Shown here: positions 10,206 through 20,700 of the stretch, in pieces
Layout: every line of letters starts with the position of its first letter
Position numbering within the stretch: the first letter of the stretch is position 1
From: Nothopassalora personata
Lineage: Eukaryota > Ascomycota > Dothideomycetes > Mycosphaerellales > Mycosphaerellaceae
Assembly (NCBI GenBank): GCA_033816765.1
Contig: CM066291.1
Location: 4,712,001 to 4,776,000, forward strand
Direction of reading: 5' to 3'
Length of the DNA: 64,000 nt
Program-made: the position numbers and the translations under genes
Notes under the pieces: generated by a model
Seen by the model: the letters and a program-made list of their open reading frames with translations, nothing else
Databases searched by the model: none
What the model was told of the DNA's origin: nothing

Positions 10206-11009
10206 TCGAGGTAAGGCCTACATTCGGAGACTGATCCCAGAGTTCAGCAACAGCACAACGCCTCTTAAGGGGCTGGTGAATCAACGGTCCCGAGGTTTGC
10301 GATAAGGACTTTCACGATTATGGCAGCGTGTAGATCGGGCTGTGTCGACCCAATCCGAACAGGGACGAATTTCTATCGACGCGCGACATACCGAGTACGC
10401 TGCGACAGCGACCAAGTTGCAATGAGAGCCGCTGCAGAATGGAAGTCAGTTAATGCATCATTCTTCATCGCCATTGATCGCCACCCGCATACTGACGACG
10501 GTCTATTCGTCGATCTCAGAAGGATATATTACAGAAACGAGAATATGTTGGCTCCAACATACCGGATGGAGTACATTTACATCTACACGAAAAGTCCAAA
10601 CTAGATGTCCAGATTTTTTCGTGGCAAGTGCGGCGTATCGAGCTCGCACTCTGCGTGTCCAGCTCAGCAAGACGCTTCTCCCTCTGACAGCATGCGCGCC
10701 ATGATCAACTCGGAGCTATCCTCAGGTGAATAGGACGTTTTGCCCAAGCTCTCTTTCCCTCAAGACATCCGCAGAGACCGGTGAACATCACCAGGCCTTG
10801 GTCACCTCGCGACTCCACAATCTCCACCTCTGCACGCCGCCTCTTCGCACTCAGAGTCGTCGCAAAGGTCAGAGGGTGTGCCAATCGTGGCAGCTAGCGT
10901 GGATGCTGATGAGTCCCTTGCTGGTCTTGCCCCGGGTGTGGCGCTTTTGAGAGGAGGAAGGATATCATAGAGGCTACTCGCGTCCAGAAGCTCTGGCTGT
11001 CGGCGACAG

Positions 11010-11770
11010 AAGTCCTTATTTCATGCCCCTGTGTTCCCAAAAGTCCTTCGCCGTCCATTCGCTCGTCTGAAGCATCTTGCTGTCCGTAACGGAGGTCCTC
11101 GTCCCGTGCATCCTTGTTCCAAGATGTCCTTCGACGAAGGTGCTTGTCTCATGCATTATTATTCCAAAAGGTTTTGCTCTTTCGAGCAAACACTGTCGAC
11201 TGCCGAACTCTTGTGAACACAGGCATCGATGTTCCAACAAGCTGCTATGTGGCGAAGTCCTAGTATGCTGCAACGGAATCCTTTGGAAGCAAAAAGAACC
11301 CCGATAATCTCTGGTATGATGGCCTCCAGACACATGTTCGACACCTCTAGCGAACCTGGGCCTATCGAATGTAGCCCAGTGATGCGACAGAAGCACCGCT
11401 CCCAACTCTACAATCGCGCCGACGACAATGATCAACATCAAGCCAGAGTTGTACTATATGTGTAGCTTGCCGTAGCCAAGACCAGCATGTGATAGACCTC
11501 CAAAGCTGACAAATCAGATCCTGCAGCAAAAACAGTACACGAGAGCAAAACAATACTCTGCAGCGTGATGACCTCAGACACCCATTACAGTAAGTCTGAA
11601 ATGATCAAAGTAGCCAATGTTAGTGACAGAAGCATTGCTTCCAACTCCGCCGTCGCGCCGAAGATGATCTTTGAGTCTAGGCCAGATAAGACTTGTGTAC
11701 ATTCCTTGAGATGTCGAAGGCCAGCATGTGACAATCACCTAAGAGTGGAAATATCTTCAATAACCAGGAG
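11010..11770 (+). repeat. Diverged tandem duplications
   Basis: First, a 39-bp unit (GTCCTyrTyyCaTGCaTcctTgTTCCaaaA-type) occurs three times between 11010 and 11178. Second, a unit of about 240 bp is tandemly repeated: 11370-11520 aligns with 11612-11760, sharing the blocks GACAGAAGCA, GCTcCCAACTC, CGCGCCGA and GCCAGCATGTGA in the same order. Both are old and imperfect. Confidence 0.6.
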
Positions 11771-12164
11771 GACTCAGCTCTCCCCAGGGCTCCCAGCCCA
11801 AAGAGGATCAGAAAGCATTCCCAGCGTCCATCCTGCAAAAAGACAAAAATCCAATCGCCTCCGTCAGAATGGCTGACGTGGCACAGCGGCTCAGTCCCAT
11901 GCTGTACGCCACTGTGCCTCGAACCTGGTGAATCTAGGGGTTTTTAGCCAACTAGGCCATCGTGCCGAAGCAAATTGTCGAGAATGACCGGCTACTGGTG
12001 GTATATAAACCTCCTTCCTGGTAAGCACGTGCACATGGCACATGATCTACAGCATCGGTGATATAGTGCCCCGGGCCATGAAGGTAAGGTCATATCTTTA
12101 ATCACATCTCTTACTCTCCAGCACTGACAACGTCGGGAGCCTGAAAGTGGAAGGAGAGGGAGTA

Positions 12165-14173
12165 CTACTTCCCACTTGCACTACTCTCCGGTCTGACATG
12201 CCCACTCGCCTGACTCGTCTGACTCTCTTTCCTCGTCAAATCCGGTCTCGAGCTTATAGGACCTCCTCTCTCACTCGTAGAGCCCATAACTCCGATGCTC
12301 GGACTTCTATTGCTTTGGATACTCTGCCTCCGACTGCTGCCGCCGCCTTGCTCTGCTTCTCGTTCGAGAAACTCGGACCACAGCTCTGCTAAGCTTTCTC
12401 GCCCGTGTGCGCCTGTCGGCGAGAGCGGGCTGAAGTCACTGCTGAGCGAGGGCGTGCTGGGTGTTCGTCTGAAATGTGACACGGGCATGCGGAGGCTGCC
12501 GCCTGCTGTGGCAAAGACAGATCCTTGGCGGAGGAGACCTGCTTGTTCGCGTTGTTGCTCGTCCCAGCCGAGCAGGGCGGCGATGAGCTGAAGGATTTGA
12601 AACTTCTTGGGATCTGAGCGGTCTAGGGCTAGGAATTGGAGGAAGTGATTCGTGACAATCTGGCGGTCAACATTATCCTCGGGTTTGCCTCGTTTCAAGA
12701 AGCGGAGGGCCTTCGTCAAATGGTCGTTCAGAATCACTGCTTCGTGTCTGAGCTTGCCAATGAGTAAATTCTTCTCCTTAACTTCCTTTTCAAAGGGCGC
12801 TGCTCGCTCGAGCTCTTTCTGAGTGCTCTCGAGCTGTGTTTTGAGCTCTGCTGCAGTTTCTTCGGCAGTCCTCGTCTGCGCTCGTAATGCATCGAGCTGT
12901 GCTTGTGACTGCTCGACCATTTCCCGAAGCTCTCGTTTTCGCTCTTCTTGTAGGTCTCGTAGTGCCCGCTGTAGTCCATCGACTGTACTACTTTGTGTAT
13001 TGACCTCTCCTTGTGCACGCTCGAAAGCCTCCCGTTGTGCATTGAGCTGTTCTTCCAGCTCTTGCATTCGTTCTTCGAGGGCTTCTCTCCTTGAACGTTC
13101 ATCGGTGGCCAAAATCTCCCAGTCTTGCATGGCCTGCTTTGCAATCTCATACTCTTCCCTAAGATACGCCTCTTTATGTACCATGTCATCCCGCTCCTTC
13201 GCCCAGTTACTGGTGGACAAATTCGTCCGACTTCGTAGGCTCTCGATCTCCGTCGCTTGGGACTCCATGTCCGTGTTCAGCTTCGAGATGTTCTCCTGCA
13301 ATCGCTCGTTCTCTTCTCGTGCCGTCTTATTCAACGTCTCCAGCTCTTCTATCCTCTCGCGGCATTGCTCCAGCTCTGCAGCATCTGACTTCAACCGCTC
13401 CCCCAACTGCGATCGGATGGTGTTGACCTTTCCAAGCAAGTTCTTGTACTGCGTCTCGGCATGTTCCTTGCCTTCTTGTGTCTGCTGCAGCTCGTCCTTG
13501 ACGCCTGACAGCTCTTCGTCATGTTTCTCCCGTAAGATTTGCAACGACTTCCTCAGCTGCGTCACCTCAGCTCGTAGGCTGTCCCTCTCCTGCTGCATGG
13601 CGTCGAGTCGTGCTGTTGTATCTCCAGATCTTGAAGGGTGCCGCGATGGCTCTGTCGATTCGTCCTCCCCTTCTTCGTCGTCCTCTTCTGGTTCGGGTTT
13701 CGCTCCGTTCGACGTCTTCGGCCATTGGGCCCCTATGCGGACAGGCAGTGGTTGTTCTGTCGCGGAGGCTGGTTCTGATGGCGAGGGAGGCCTTGCACTT
13801 TTCTGCAACGTGTCTTAGCCGTGACCCTTTCCCAGATCTATGATCATTTCTTACTGCATGTGAGGTAGAGTCCTCCTCGTCCTCGTCCTCCTCTCCCACC
13901 TCCTTGACGCCATTCTGCTGCCCCGGCCATGTGGTTTCTGCTGATGGCTGGCCATTGGCCTTCTTCTTGCTCTTCCTTTTCCTCTTGGACGCTGCAATGT
14001 CACAACATTAGCTTTCTTCTTGCAGACTAACAGTCATTTCCTGCACTAACGACCGAGGCCATGCATTCGCGGCCGTCCCCACCACCACGTGCCAAGCGCG
14101 ATCCGTCTGAAGGAAGTAGTTGAAGAAACATACCTGATTTGCTGGCATCTGCCTGTGCGTTGACAGCAGACAT
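12165..14173 (-). CDS. RUD3: Rud3-type golgin with GRAB domain (3 exons)
   Basis: A coiled-coil tether of the Golgi face. Exons on the minus strand: 14173-14134, 13991-13855 and 13802-12165, giving 604 residues. Intron 1 begins GTATGT and ends CAG; intron 2 begins GTAAG and ends GCAG. The N-terminus is basic (KRKRKSKKKANG), then acidic. Exon 3 encodes a long heptad-rich coiled coil (about residues 115-430). Next comes a segment rich in GRAB-domain features (DNVDRQIVTNHFLQFLALDR then FQILQLIAALLGWDEQQREQAGL), the GRIP-related Arf-binding domain that binds Arf1-GTP in yeast Rud3 and animal GMAP-210. A Ser-rich tail closes the protein. The expected role is ER-to-Golgi vesicle capture at cis-Golgi membranes. 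Intron positions are inferred from frame continuity and splice consensus. Confidence 0.88.
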
Positions 14174-14990
14174 GGCCTCTACCAGACTCGAGCTCTGTAA
14201 TCTTTCTGTGGTTGGAGGACTGAGTGATCAATGTCTATGCTCCACCGTCCAGGTGGCCTTCTCACAGCGCTGTGGTTTAAAGGGTGGATATTGGATACAA
14301 GCTATCTAACTAGGAGGAGAAGGTGCCCCCCCCCCCCCGCGGATTAATGAGTCACTAGAAGCTAGCTACAACTACGCTTAAGTTAGTATCAACTAAAATT
14401 TTAGTTCTTAGTATAGATCTAAGTATAAGATTCTAAACTTATACCTTAGACTATAGGCTTTCAAGTAATGTACCCAACTCTTGCTAGGTACTAATATAGT
14501 CATTGATTAAAATCTTAGTACACACCACTCTTGTTAGACCACAGATTATAGAGTCATACTTGGCCCTCCTCAACTCTTTCACAGATGGAGTAGTGTCTGA
14601 TATATGTCGAACTCGCGCTGCAGCTCTATGCTCGCCAAACCCGGATCAGGACAGTCATGATACTGAACTTTCACGACATGCTCATCATTCCCAAGCTCCT
14701 TCTCCAATCTGGCTGTACTTGAACCCTCGCGGGGGCCATGCTATACTATAACGAAACACACCACAGCGACAAGTCAATACGCGAGCGACAGACGCGGGAA
14801 CCCTTTCGCCCTCCACAGCTCCCATCAGGGCAGCAGTCTTTCAGCTCTCCACCACACAATCATCCTCTGAGATATTCGTCATGATACAATGAGGAGTATT
14901 CAGGGTCCTGCTCCCAGCAGTATGTATAGGTAAGGAATAACCGCGTAGGCGTGCGCAGCCTCGTCGTCGTCATACCGCATCTTTCCGACT
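14174..14990. other. Intergenic region with a short RIP-like AT-rich island
   Basis: Shared upstream region of the divergently transcribed golgin and catalase-like genes. A run of C lies at about 14326-14337, then an AT-rich patch at 14340-14540 rich in CTTAG, TAGTA and CTAAG words and poor in CpA/TpG, resembling the mutated transposon block. It contains a perfect 16-bp palindrome AACTAAAATTTTAGTT at 14391-14406. Likely a small transposon relic; no coding content is visible. Confidence 0.5.
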
Positions 14991-16175
14991 ATGGTCAATC
15001 ATACCACAAAGAGCATTTTCGCGTCCTATGATACACAGCCTAAACGCAAGATGACCAGCTCACGGTCGGGCCAGAATGATCTTTCGAACAGAAAGTACCT
15101 CCGTTGGGACACGCCCGGTGTCGAGAACCCCTCCGCCGGCGAAGAGGACGATATCAATGCGGTTGTGGAGCAGATCAACAAGCAACAAGAGCAGCAGTTC
15201 GACAACCACAGACACGTCTTCACAGGCACCCATGTCCGCACGCATGGCATAGTAAAGGGCACATTCACGGTACTAGACAATTTACCACCGCACCTCAAGC
15301 AAGGCGACATCTTCGGCAAAGGAGGATCGTACCCGGCCGCCTGCCGCTACAGTACCGAACCCGGGGATGCTGGCTTTCCAGACAACTACCCGGCACCTCG
15401 AGGCTTCTCTATCAAGCTGTTCAACGTTACGGGAGATTTCTACGAGGCAGGCAGAGACAAGGACGGGAAAGATGTCCCTACGCAGGACCTTGAGTTCAAC
15501 AGCACACCAGCAATCGAGCTGGCAGATGCCAAAACGACTCGTGAGATCTTCGACATTCGCATGAAACTTGGGACGCTGCAGGAGACGAAAGAGATGGACC
15601 AAGAGCTCGAGAAGCGTGAAGACATAGACCTCCAGAAGGCACGGTTCAAGGTCGAGAACCACCACCTCGAGTCCATCCGCCAGTACTCCCAGAGCGCATA
15701 CCGTTACGGCGACTACGTCTTCAAGTACTGCCTCGTCCCAAATACCTCAACACAAACCAAACTGTACGATGAACAAGTCAAGCCCGAAAAGCACGAGTCC
15801 GACATCCTCCACAAGTGGCTGCACAACTTCCACAACGCCCACGACGCAGAGTATCTCTTCCAAGTGCAGCTTCTCGAGAACCTGGACGAGCAGCCTGTCG
15901 AGTACTCTGGCACACCTTGGGATGAAGAAAAGTACCCATGGCAGACGGTTGCAAAACTCACAATCCCAAAGCAAGAGGCATGGGACATGCAGAGGAAGAG
16001 GTTCTGGGAAGATCACATGAGACTGGACCCCTGGCATGGGCTCAAGTGCTACCAGCCGCTGGGAAGTGCGAACAGATTGAGGAGGGTGGTGTACCCTGCC
16101 AGCTCGAAGAAGAGACGAGCCATGAATGGGGCGGGGGAGATTTGGGTCAGGAGTATTGACGAGATACCGAATTAG
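14991..16175 (+). CDS. Catalase-like haem protein (catalase-related peroxidase family)
   Basis: This 394-residue protein has the catalase core fold order but lacks long catalase extensions. HVRTHGIVKGTFTV (about residues 81-94) corresponds to the distal-histidine region of catalases (R-x-x-H-x-x-G). Then come YPAACRYSTEPGD and APRGFSIKLFNVTG, matching the catalase substrate-channel block, and SAYRYGDYVFKYCLVP (about residues 235-250), which is near where the proximal haem-ligating Tyr is expected. It resembles small catalase-like proteins (SrpA-like and the fungal catalase-related group) that may act as peroxidases or on organic or fatty-acid hydroperoxides rather than as true catalases. The start ATG at 14991 could be replaced by a downstream Met at residue 21. 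No signal peptide or intron is seen. Confidence 0.85.
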   Translation: MVNHTTKSIFASYDTQPKRKMTSSRSGQNDLSNRKYLRWDTPGVENPSAGEEDDINAVVEQINKQQEQQFDNHRHVFTGTHVRTHGIVKGTFTVLDNLPPHLKQGDIFGKGGSYPAACRYSTEPGDAGFPDNYPAPRGFSIKLFNVTGDFYEAGRDKDGKDVPTQDLEFNSTPAIELADAKTTREIFDIRMKLGTLQETKEMDQELEKREDIDLQKARFKVENHHLESIRQYSQSAYRYGDYVFKYCLVPNTSTQTKLYDEQVKPEKHESDILHKWLHNFHNAHDAEYLFQVQLLENLDEQPVEYSGTPWDEEKYPWQTVAKLTIPKQEAWDMQRKRFWEDHMRLDPWHGLKCYQPLGSANRLRRVVYPASSKKRRAMNGAGEIWVRSIDEIPN

Positions 16176-17750
16176 GATATGGTATCGATGACAATTGATG
16201 CAAGGCTTAGACTCCTGTGACACTACCAGTGCTTTCTGCCTCAGATCCTGACTCGGCCAAAACGAAGGATCCGCTCAGCAAGGGCAGTATCTCTTGACAA
16301 TACTTATATCCCATCACATCTCATGACTTCACGCGATCACCCTTGGCCTAATGCTCGAGTGGTCATTATGCAATCATGGAATAGCTGCACTCGTACGCAG
16401 CCGTCACGCCGTTCTGATCCAGGTGGACCTCTCCTGCTGCGGAAGGTGCGCATAAGGGATGCGACATTTTATCTGGGCTGAGGTGATCGATTGTGCATTT
16501 TGCATTTCTTTTTGCCTTATATCATCATACACTGCGTGACACAGCAGATACGACAGAGCCCGGCACGCGCCAACGCTTTCCCCTAACGAGCAGCCTCTAC
16601 GCCACAGTGCAGCTGACGTAGCGATCAAGAGGTAGTTGCGTGCATGTACAGGTAGTCAGCTGATATTTCGAAAGGCATTCTAAAGGCGAAGCGGTTCTCA
16701 GCTTGCTATATCTTCCAAACAGAAGCTCGGTGGAGATTGTCATCCTCTACCAGCTAGCTCCTCGACATATAGATGTGGGAGATATAGCAGCAGGCCTGTC
16801 TCGCCTGGAGACCTACCATCTTGGACTGCGTGTGGCGTTGTGATACCTGGGAGGCAAGCACGTCCCTTCATTCCTCATTCACCTCGACTCTGGTGCTCAC
16901 TCACTTCGATACAGTTCCAAAGATTATCGCTGGGACCAGCTGGGCTGGACAAATCCACAAACGGCGCAAATGACCTCTTCGATCTGGGTGATTGGCTCTC
17001 CAAATTCTGAAGAACCACCTGTGTTGTACGCTCTCCATGAGTTCTTTGTAGATTGGAATGCGTCTGAATTGTATCGTTGCGTCTCTCGTTCTTTCAGTGT
17101 ATCCGTGCTTACCTTCACTGCTTCTTGTGACGATGCCTCGCCTCGCCTCGTCGTCGGTGTCTTGTCGGTACAGCCCATAGTCAAAGTCCTCCAGAACTGT
17201 CACCGCCAAGCCGCCATTGTGCGCCATCTAATAAGCATCCAAGGTATTGTGGCGTGCCCCTTCACTATGAGCGTGCCTGTCGTGTCTCTGTGCAAGGAAC
17301 TCTGCTGTGTATGCATAAACAGGCGCAACACCTTTATAGACCGCACGGCTTTCATTGGGCGGTGGTCAGGAGGGGATTCAGTGGGACTAAGCTAATAGGT
17401 CATCGTCGTCGTTAGAATATTGACAAAAATCAGGCAATGCTCGATTCTTACGCCGGAGAGCGAGGTGATAGCCACCGGTGTAAAATGCTCCAAGTGACTG
17501 GGAAACGGGAGATATCAGGAGCGCGTCGACGCTTCCCCTCGATAAGCAGTCTCTACGCTGCAGTACGGCCCTCGTAGCGGTTACGAGGTAGTTGTGTTCT
17601 TGTACAAGAGTCTCCATGCATTACTACGTTCACGCGGTGCTGTGCTGTGCGCCCTCTGTCATCAGTCCTCCGAACCAACCCCTCATCAGATCAAGTCGCG
17701 ATAACACTATGCTACTGGTATGCTACCGTACACAAAAGATGCCATACACC
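16176..17750. other. Intergenic region with a diverged 90-bp direct repeat
   Basis: No gene is supported between the two convergent neighbours. The segment 16571-16660 aligns with 17526-17613: shared blocks include GCAGyCTCTACGC, GTAGCG and GAGGTAGTTG, followed by a TGTAC word. Otherwise nothing recognisable is seen. Confidence 0.45.
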
Positions 17751-20700
17751 TCAAATGCCGGTCTTATACACCGTGCGAATGCGACTGTTGCAATGTCGGT
17801 ACACTAATTCTTTCTCGAGGATGTGTGGCTCCAGATCATCCGGAACATCGAGGAAGTCCTCGAGTGCCTTGCAGCGCTTTGATTTCGTGCCATCCTCCTC
17901 TTCGTCATTCTGCGCGCCTGGGAAAGGATCGTGGCCTAAGACCGGGAATGGTTCTGGCGTGTGAGATTGCCGGTTATTGAGGTCCTTCCCAGTGCGACCA
18001 TTTGGTGCCCTCCCGAACATGGCTTTCTTACGCGGCCGAGCTTTGATCTCCGCTAGCTTGGCTTTCTTGTCCATTTGAAAGTCAGGGTGGAGCTCAGGCC
18101 ACTCGTCCTCAAGAGTTTTAGCACAGTAATTCTGATTCTCGAGCTCATCTCGGATCAGAGCACGAAGCAATAGCTGGTCAGGCAGCTGGAGGCCCCTAGT
18201 TACGCCATGATGGTACAATGATCCATCCGGTGTTGGGTTGGTGGCAGTATCTTGGCGCAAGGATGACTTGAAAGTGGCCATAGGTGCAGTAGAAGCAACA
18301 AAGAATCTACTCTGCTGAGTCGCCAGTGGCTCATCTTTGGAGCTATCATACACCCCAGTGACACCGTTCTCATCAACAGTCGGTGACATTTTGTCGGCAT
18401 TGTCAACCTCCACTTCGCCGTCTGCAATTGGGCGGCCGCCTCGGGATGGTACAGGAAGAGAAATTGCTTTTGTCTCCTTTACTGGCGCCGAGCTCTGTGG
18501 CGGTCCTGCCAGAGCCGCATCTTCAAGATCGCTATCATAATCGTCCATATCGTCCTCTACGCCAATATCCAGAGGTCGATGCACGCCCTCAGGTACCACA
18601 GGCTGCTGCAGCTCATGATTCCAGCGCTCGTGGGTGTCGACCATGTGGGGAAGCAGTTGGTACAGTTTTCGACCTCCTTCGATGACTTGCGTGACGCGTG
18701 GTGTACCACTTTTGCCCTGAGAGTTCAGTATCATGGTGGCCTTCAGTCCCTTGCTCCAAGTCCCCTGCGATTTGTCATACCCAGGAATGTTTTGATCTAC
18801 CCAGGTAACGACACCTGCGGGATCTGACCGATTGCCTGGGGCATCACAAAGCGCCATGCCTATCAGCCGAGGGAAAGTGCCTTGAGGTCTAGCATGTGAA
18901 TCTCCAAGGTCGTCCTCATTCACGGCTGCGCGACGTTGACTCTTCCGCTTCAGTCCAGTCCGCTCAGGCTGCGAAGAAGGACGAGGCGCGTCGACTATGT
19001 CGTTCACCTGCGATAGAGCTTGATTGATTGGTGGCTGAAGCTCACGCTCAACACCTTTGCGGTTCTCGAGCTGCGTACTGGCCAATGCTTGACTTGGATC
19101 GGTCCCCTTGGACCATAATCCGTTATCCTGCGACCTTGCTATCACCGCGAAGAGTTCATCCGACGCCGACAAAGCCTCTGCAGCGGGGAAGCTCTGAACA
19201 GGACATTGCATCGGATCGTGGGTACCGCCGCATTGCTCACATGTCGAAGGAAGCTTATTTGACCAGAAGTCCAGATCGTCTTCCTCATCGTTCGCGGGGC
19301 CATGCTCACATCGAATGCGACGTCTGCGACAGGCCTGGCATGGCATGGTGGACGGCCTGCTGCGGCTGCGGTGTTTACATTTCCTGTGGCGTCTTCGACA
19401 GTCTCTACAGGCTGGTTCAGATGCCACTTGACCGTCCTCGCCGACATCGGTCAGCAGAGGAATTGAAAGACCCGCGTGATCCACTGGTACCTTCGCCGAC
19501 ACAATCGCTGGCACAGTAGTGTTTTCTGGCACCTGTTGTAGTTCCGGTCTCGAGCTTGGCTGCACAGGTAGCCTGGTCGATGATCCTGCCTGCACGGCAG
19601 GCGCAACAACAGCAGCATCGCGCGTGCTTAAAGCGCCATCCTTTCGTTTGCATTGTACACACAACATCCTGCCTGAAGGGGCTCGTGGCACTTTGATTTT
19701 CCCGCATCCGGCACAATCGACACGGATGTGCTTGATGTGCTGAGCTTTCACGCGCCTGGAAGAGTCAGGGGCCGACGGTAATGAGGCACTGCTATCACGC
19801 TTGGTAGGATTCTGATTAGCAGCTTTGACCTCCTGGGTCGTCGTCGTCGTCGTTCCATTATCGACCTGCTCGTCGGCTGATGTTATGAAGTCATGACGTT
19901 GCCATTCTGTGTCGACTGTAGGCATTTCGACCGGTGACTGAGCCGCTTTGTTCCCCTCTTCCTCGACAGGACCGTTTGTCGTGGAATCTTGCACTTGACG
20001 CGGGTCTGGTAGTTCATGGCTCATGAGAGGCAAGTCGTTTCGGGCAGGTCCGACTTTGGCCTTTCTTCGTGCTAGAGTGAGCTGAACTGGTTTCTTCGGG
20101 GCGTTGTCTGGGCCGTTACTGGAGTTGAAAGCCTGTTCCACCAAATCATCGGCTTCAGTAGGCAGCGCGCTGGCAGGTGTTTCGAGAGGTACTGGGACAG
20201 TCGATTCGAGAACCGTCCTGTCCGGTGCAGAGACAATCACATGGGAGAGCCGTTGTTGCAGCGATGTGTCCATACCGGTGCTCGTCTCGACGGGGCATCC
20301 ATGGTTCAAGGCAGTGACATCCCCAGCGGTGGCACGGGCATGGTCATGGTCCTTTGCAGAGGAGTCGACAGCTGCGTTGTTTAACTTAGTCTTCTTGGCG
20401 GCCGGAGGACCGAGACTGTCGAAGATATCTGCAGCATCTCCATCGAAGGAATCGTTCAGAGTCCGCTTTGATGGGACCTTCTTCTCAAGGCACCTCTGAC
20501 ACTGCCAAGCAGGACCCAGAGTTGCAGGGAGAGGCATTCTTGTGTGGCAGTATCGGTGATATCGCCGAGCACAAGTAGAGCATCTCGCCAGATTATCAAG
20601 TTCAATCCTCTGTTTGCAGACGTGGCATGATCTCCCTGACGTTGAGACTTCCGATGTACGACTGCTCGCGGAGGAAGCAGCATCATCGTGGAAGTTTCTT

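Larger units (their letters stand above)
9428..12164. other. Gene-poor region with more decayed duplications
   Basis: No gene is firmly supported. It contains the weak frame at 9681-10205 (own entry), three diverged copies of a 39-bp unit at about 11010-11048, 11095-11133 and 11140-11178, a diverged 240-bp tandem duplication at about 11290-11770, and a tRNA-like fragment at 11890-11970. The final part is the downstream side of the golgin gene. Confidence 0.45.
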
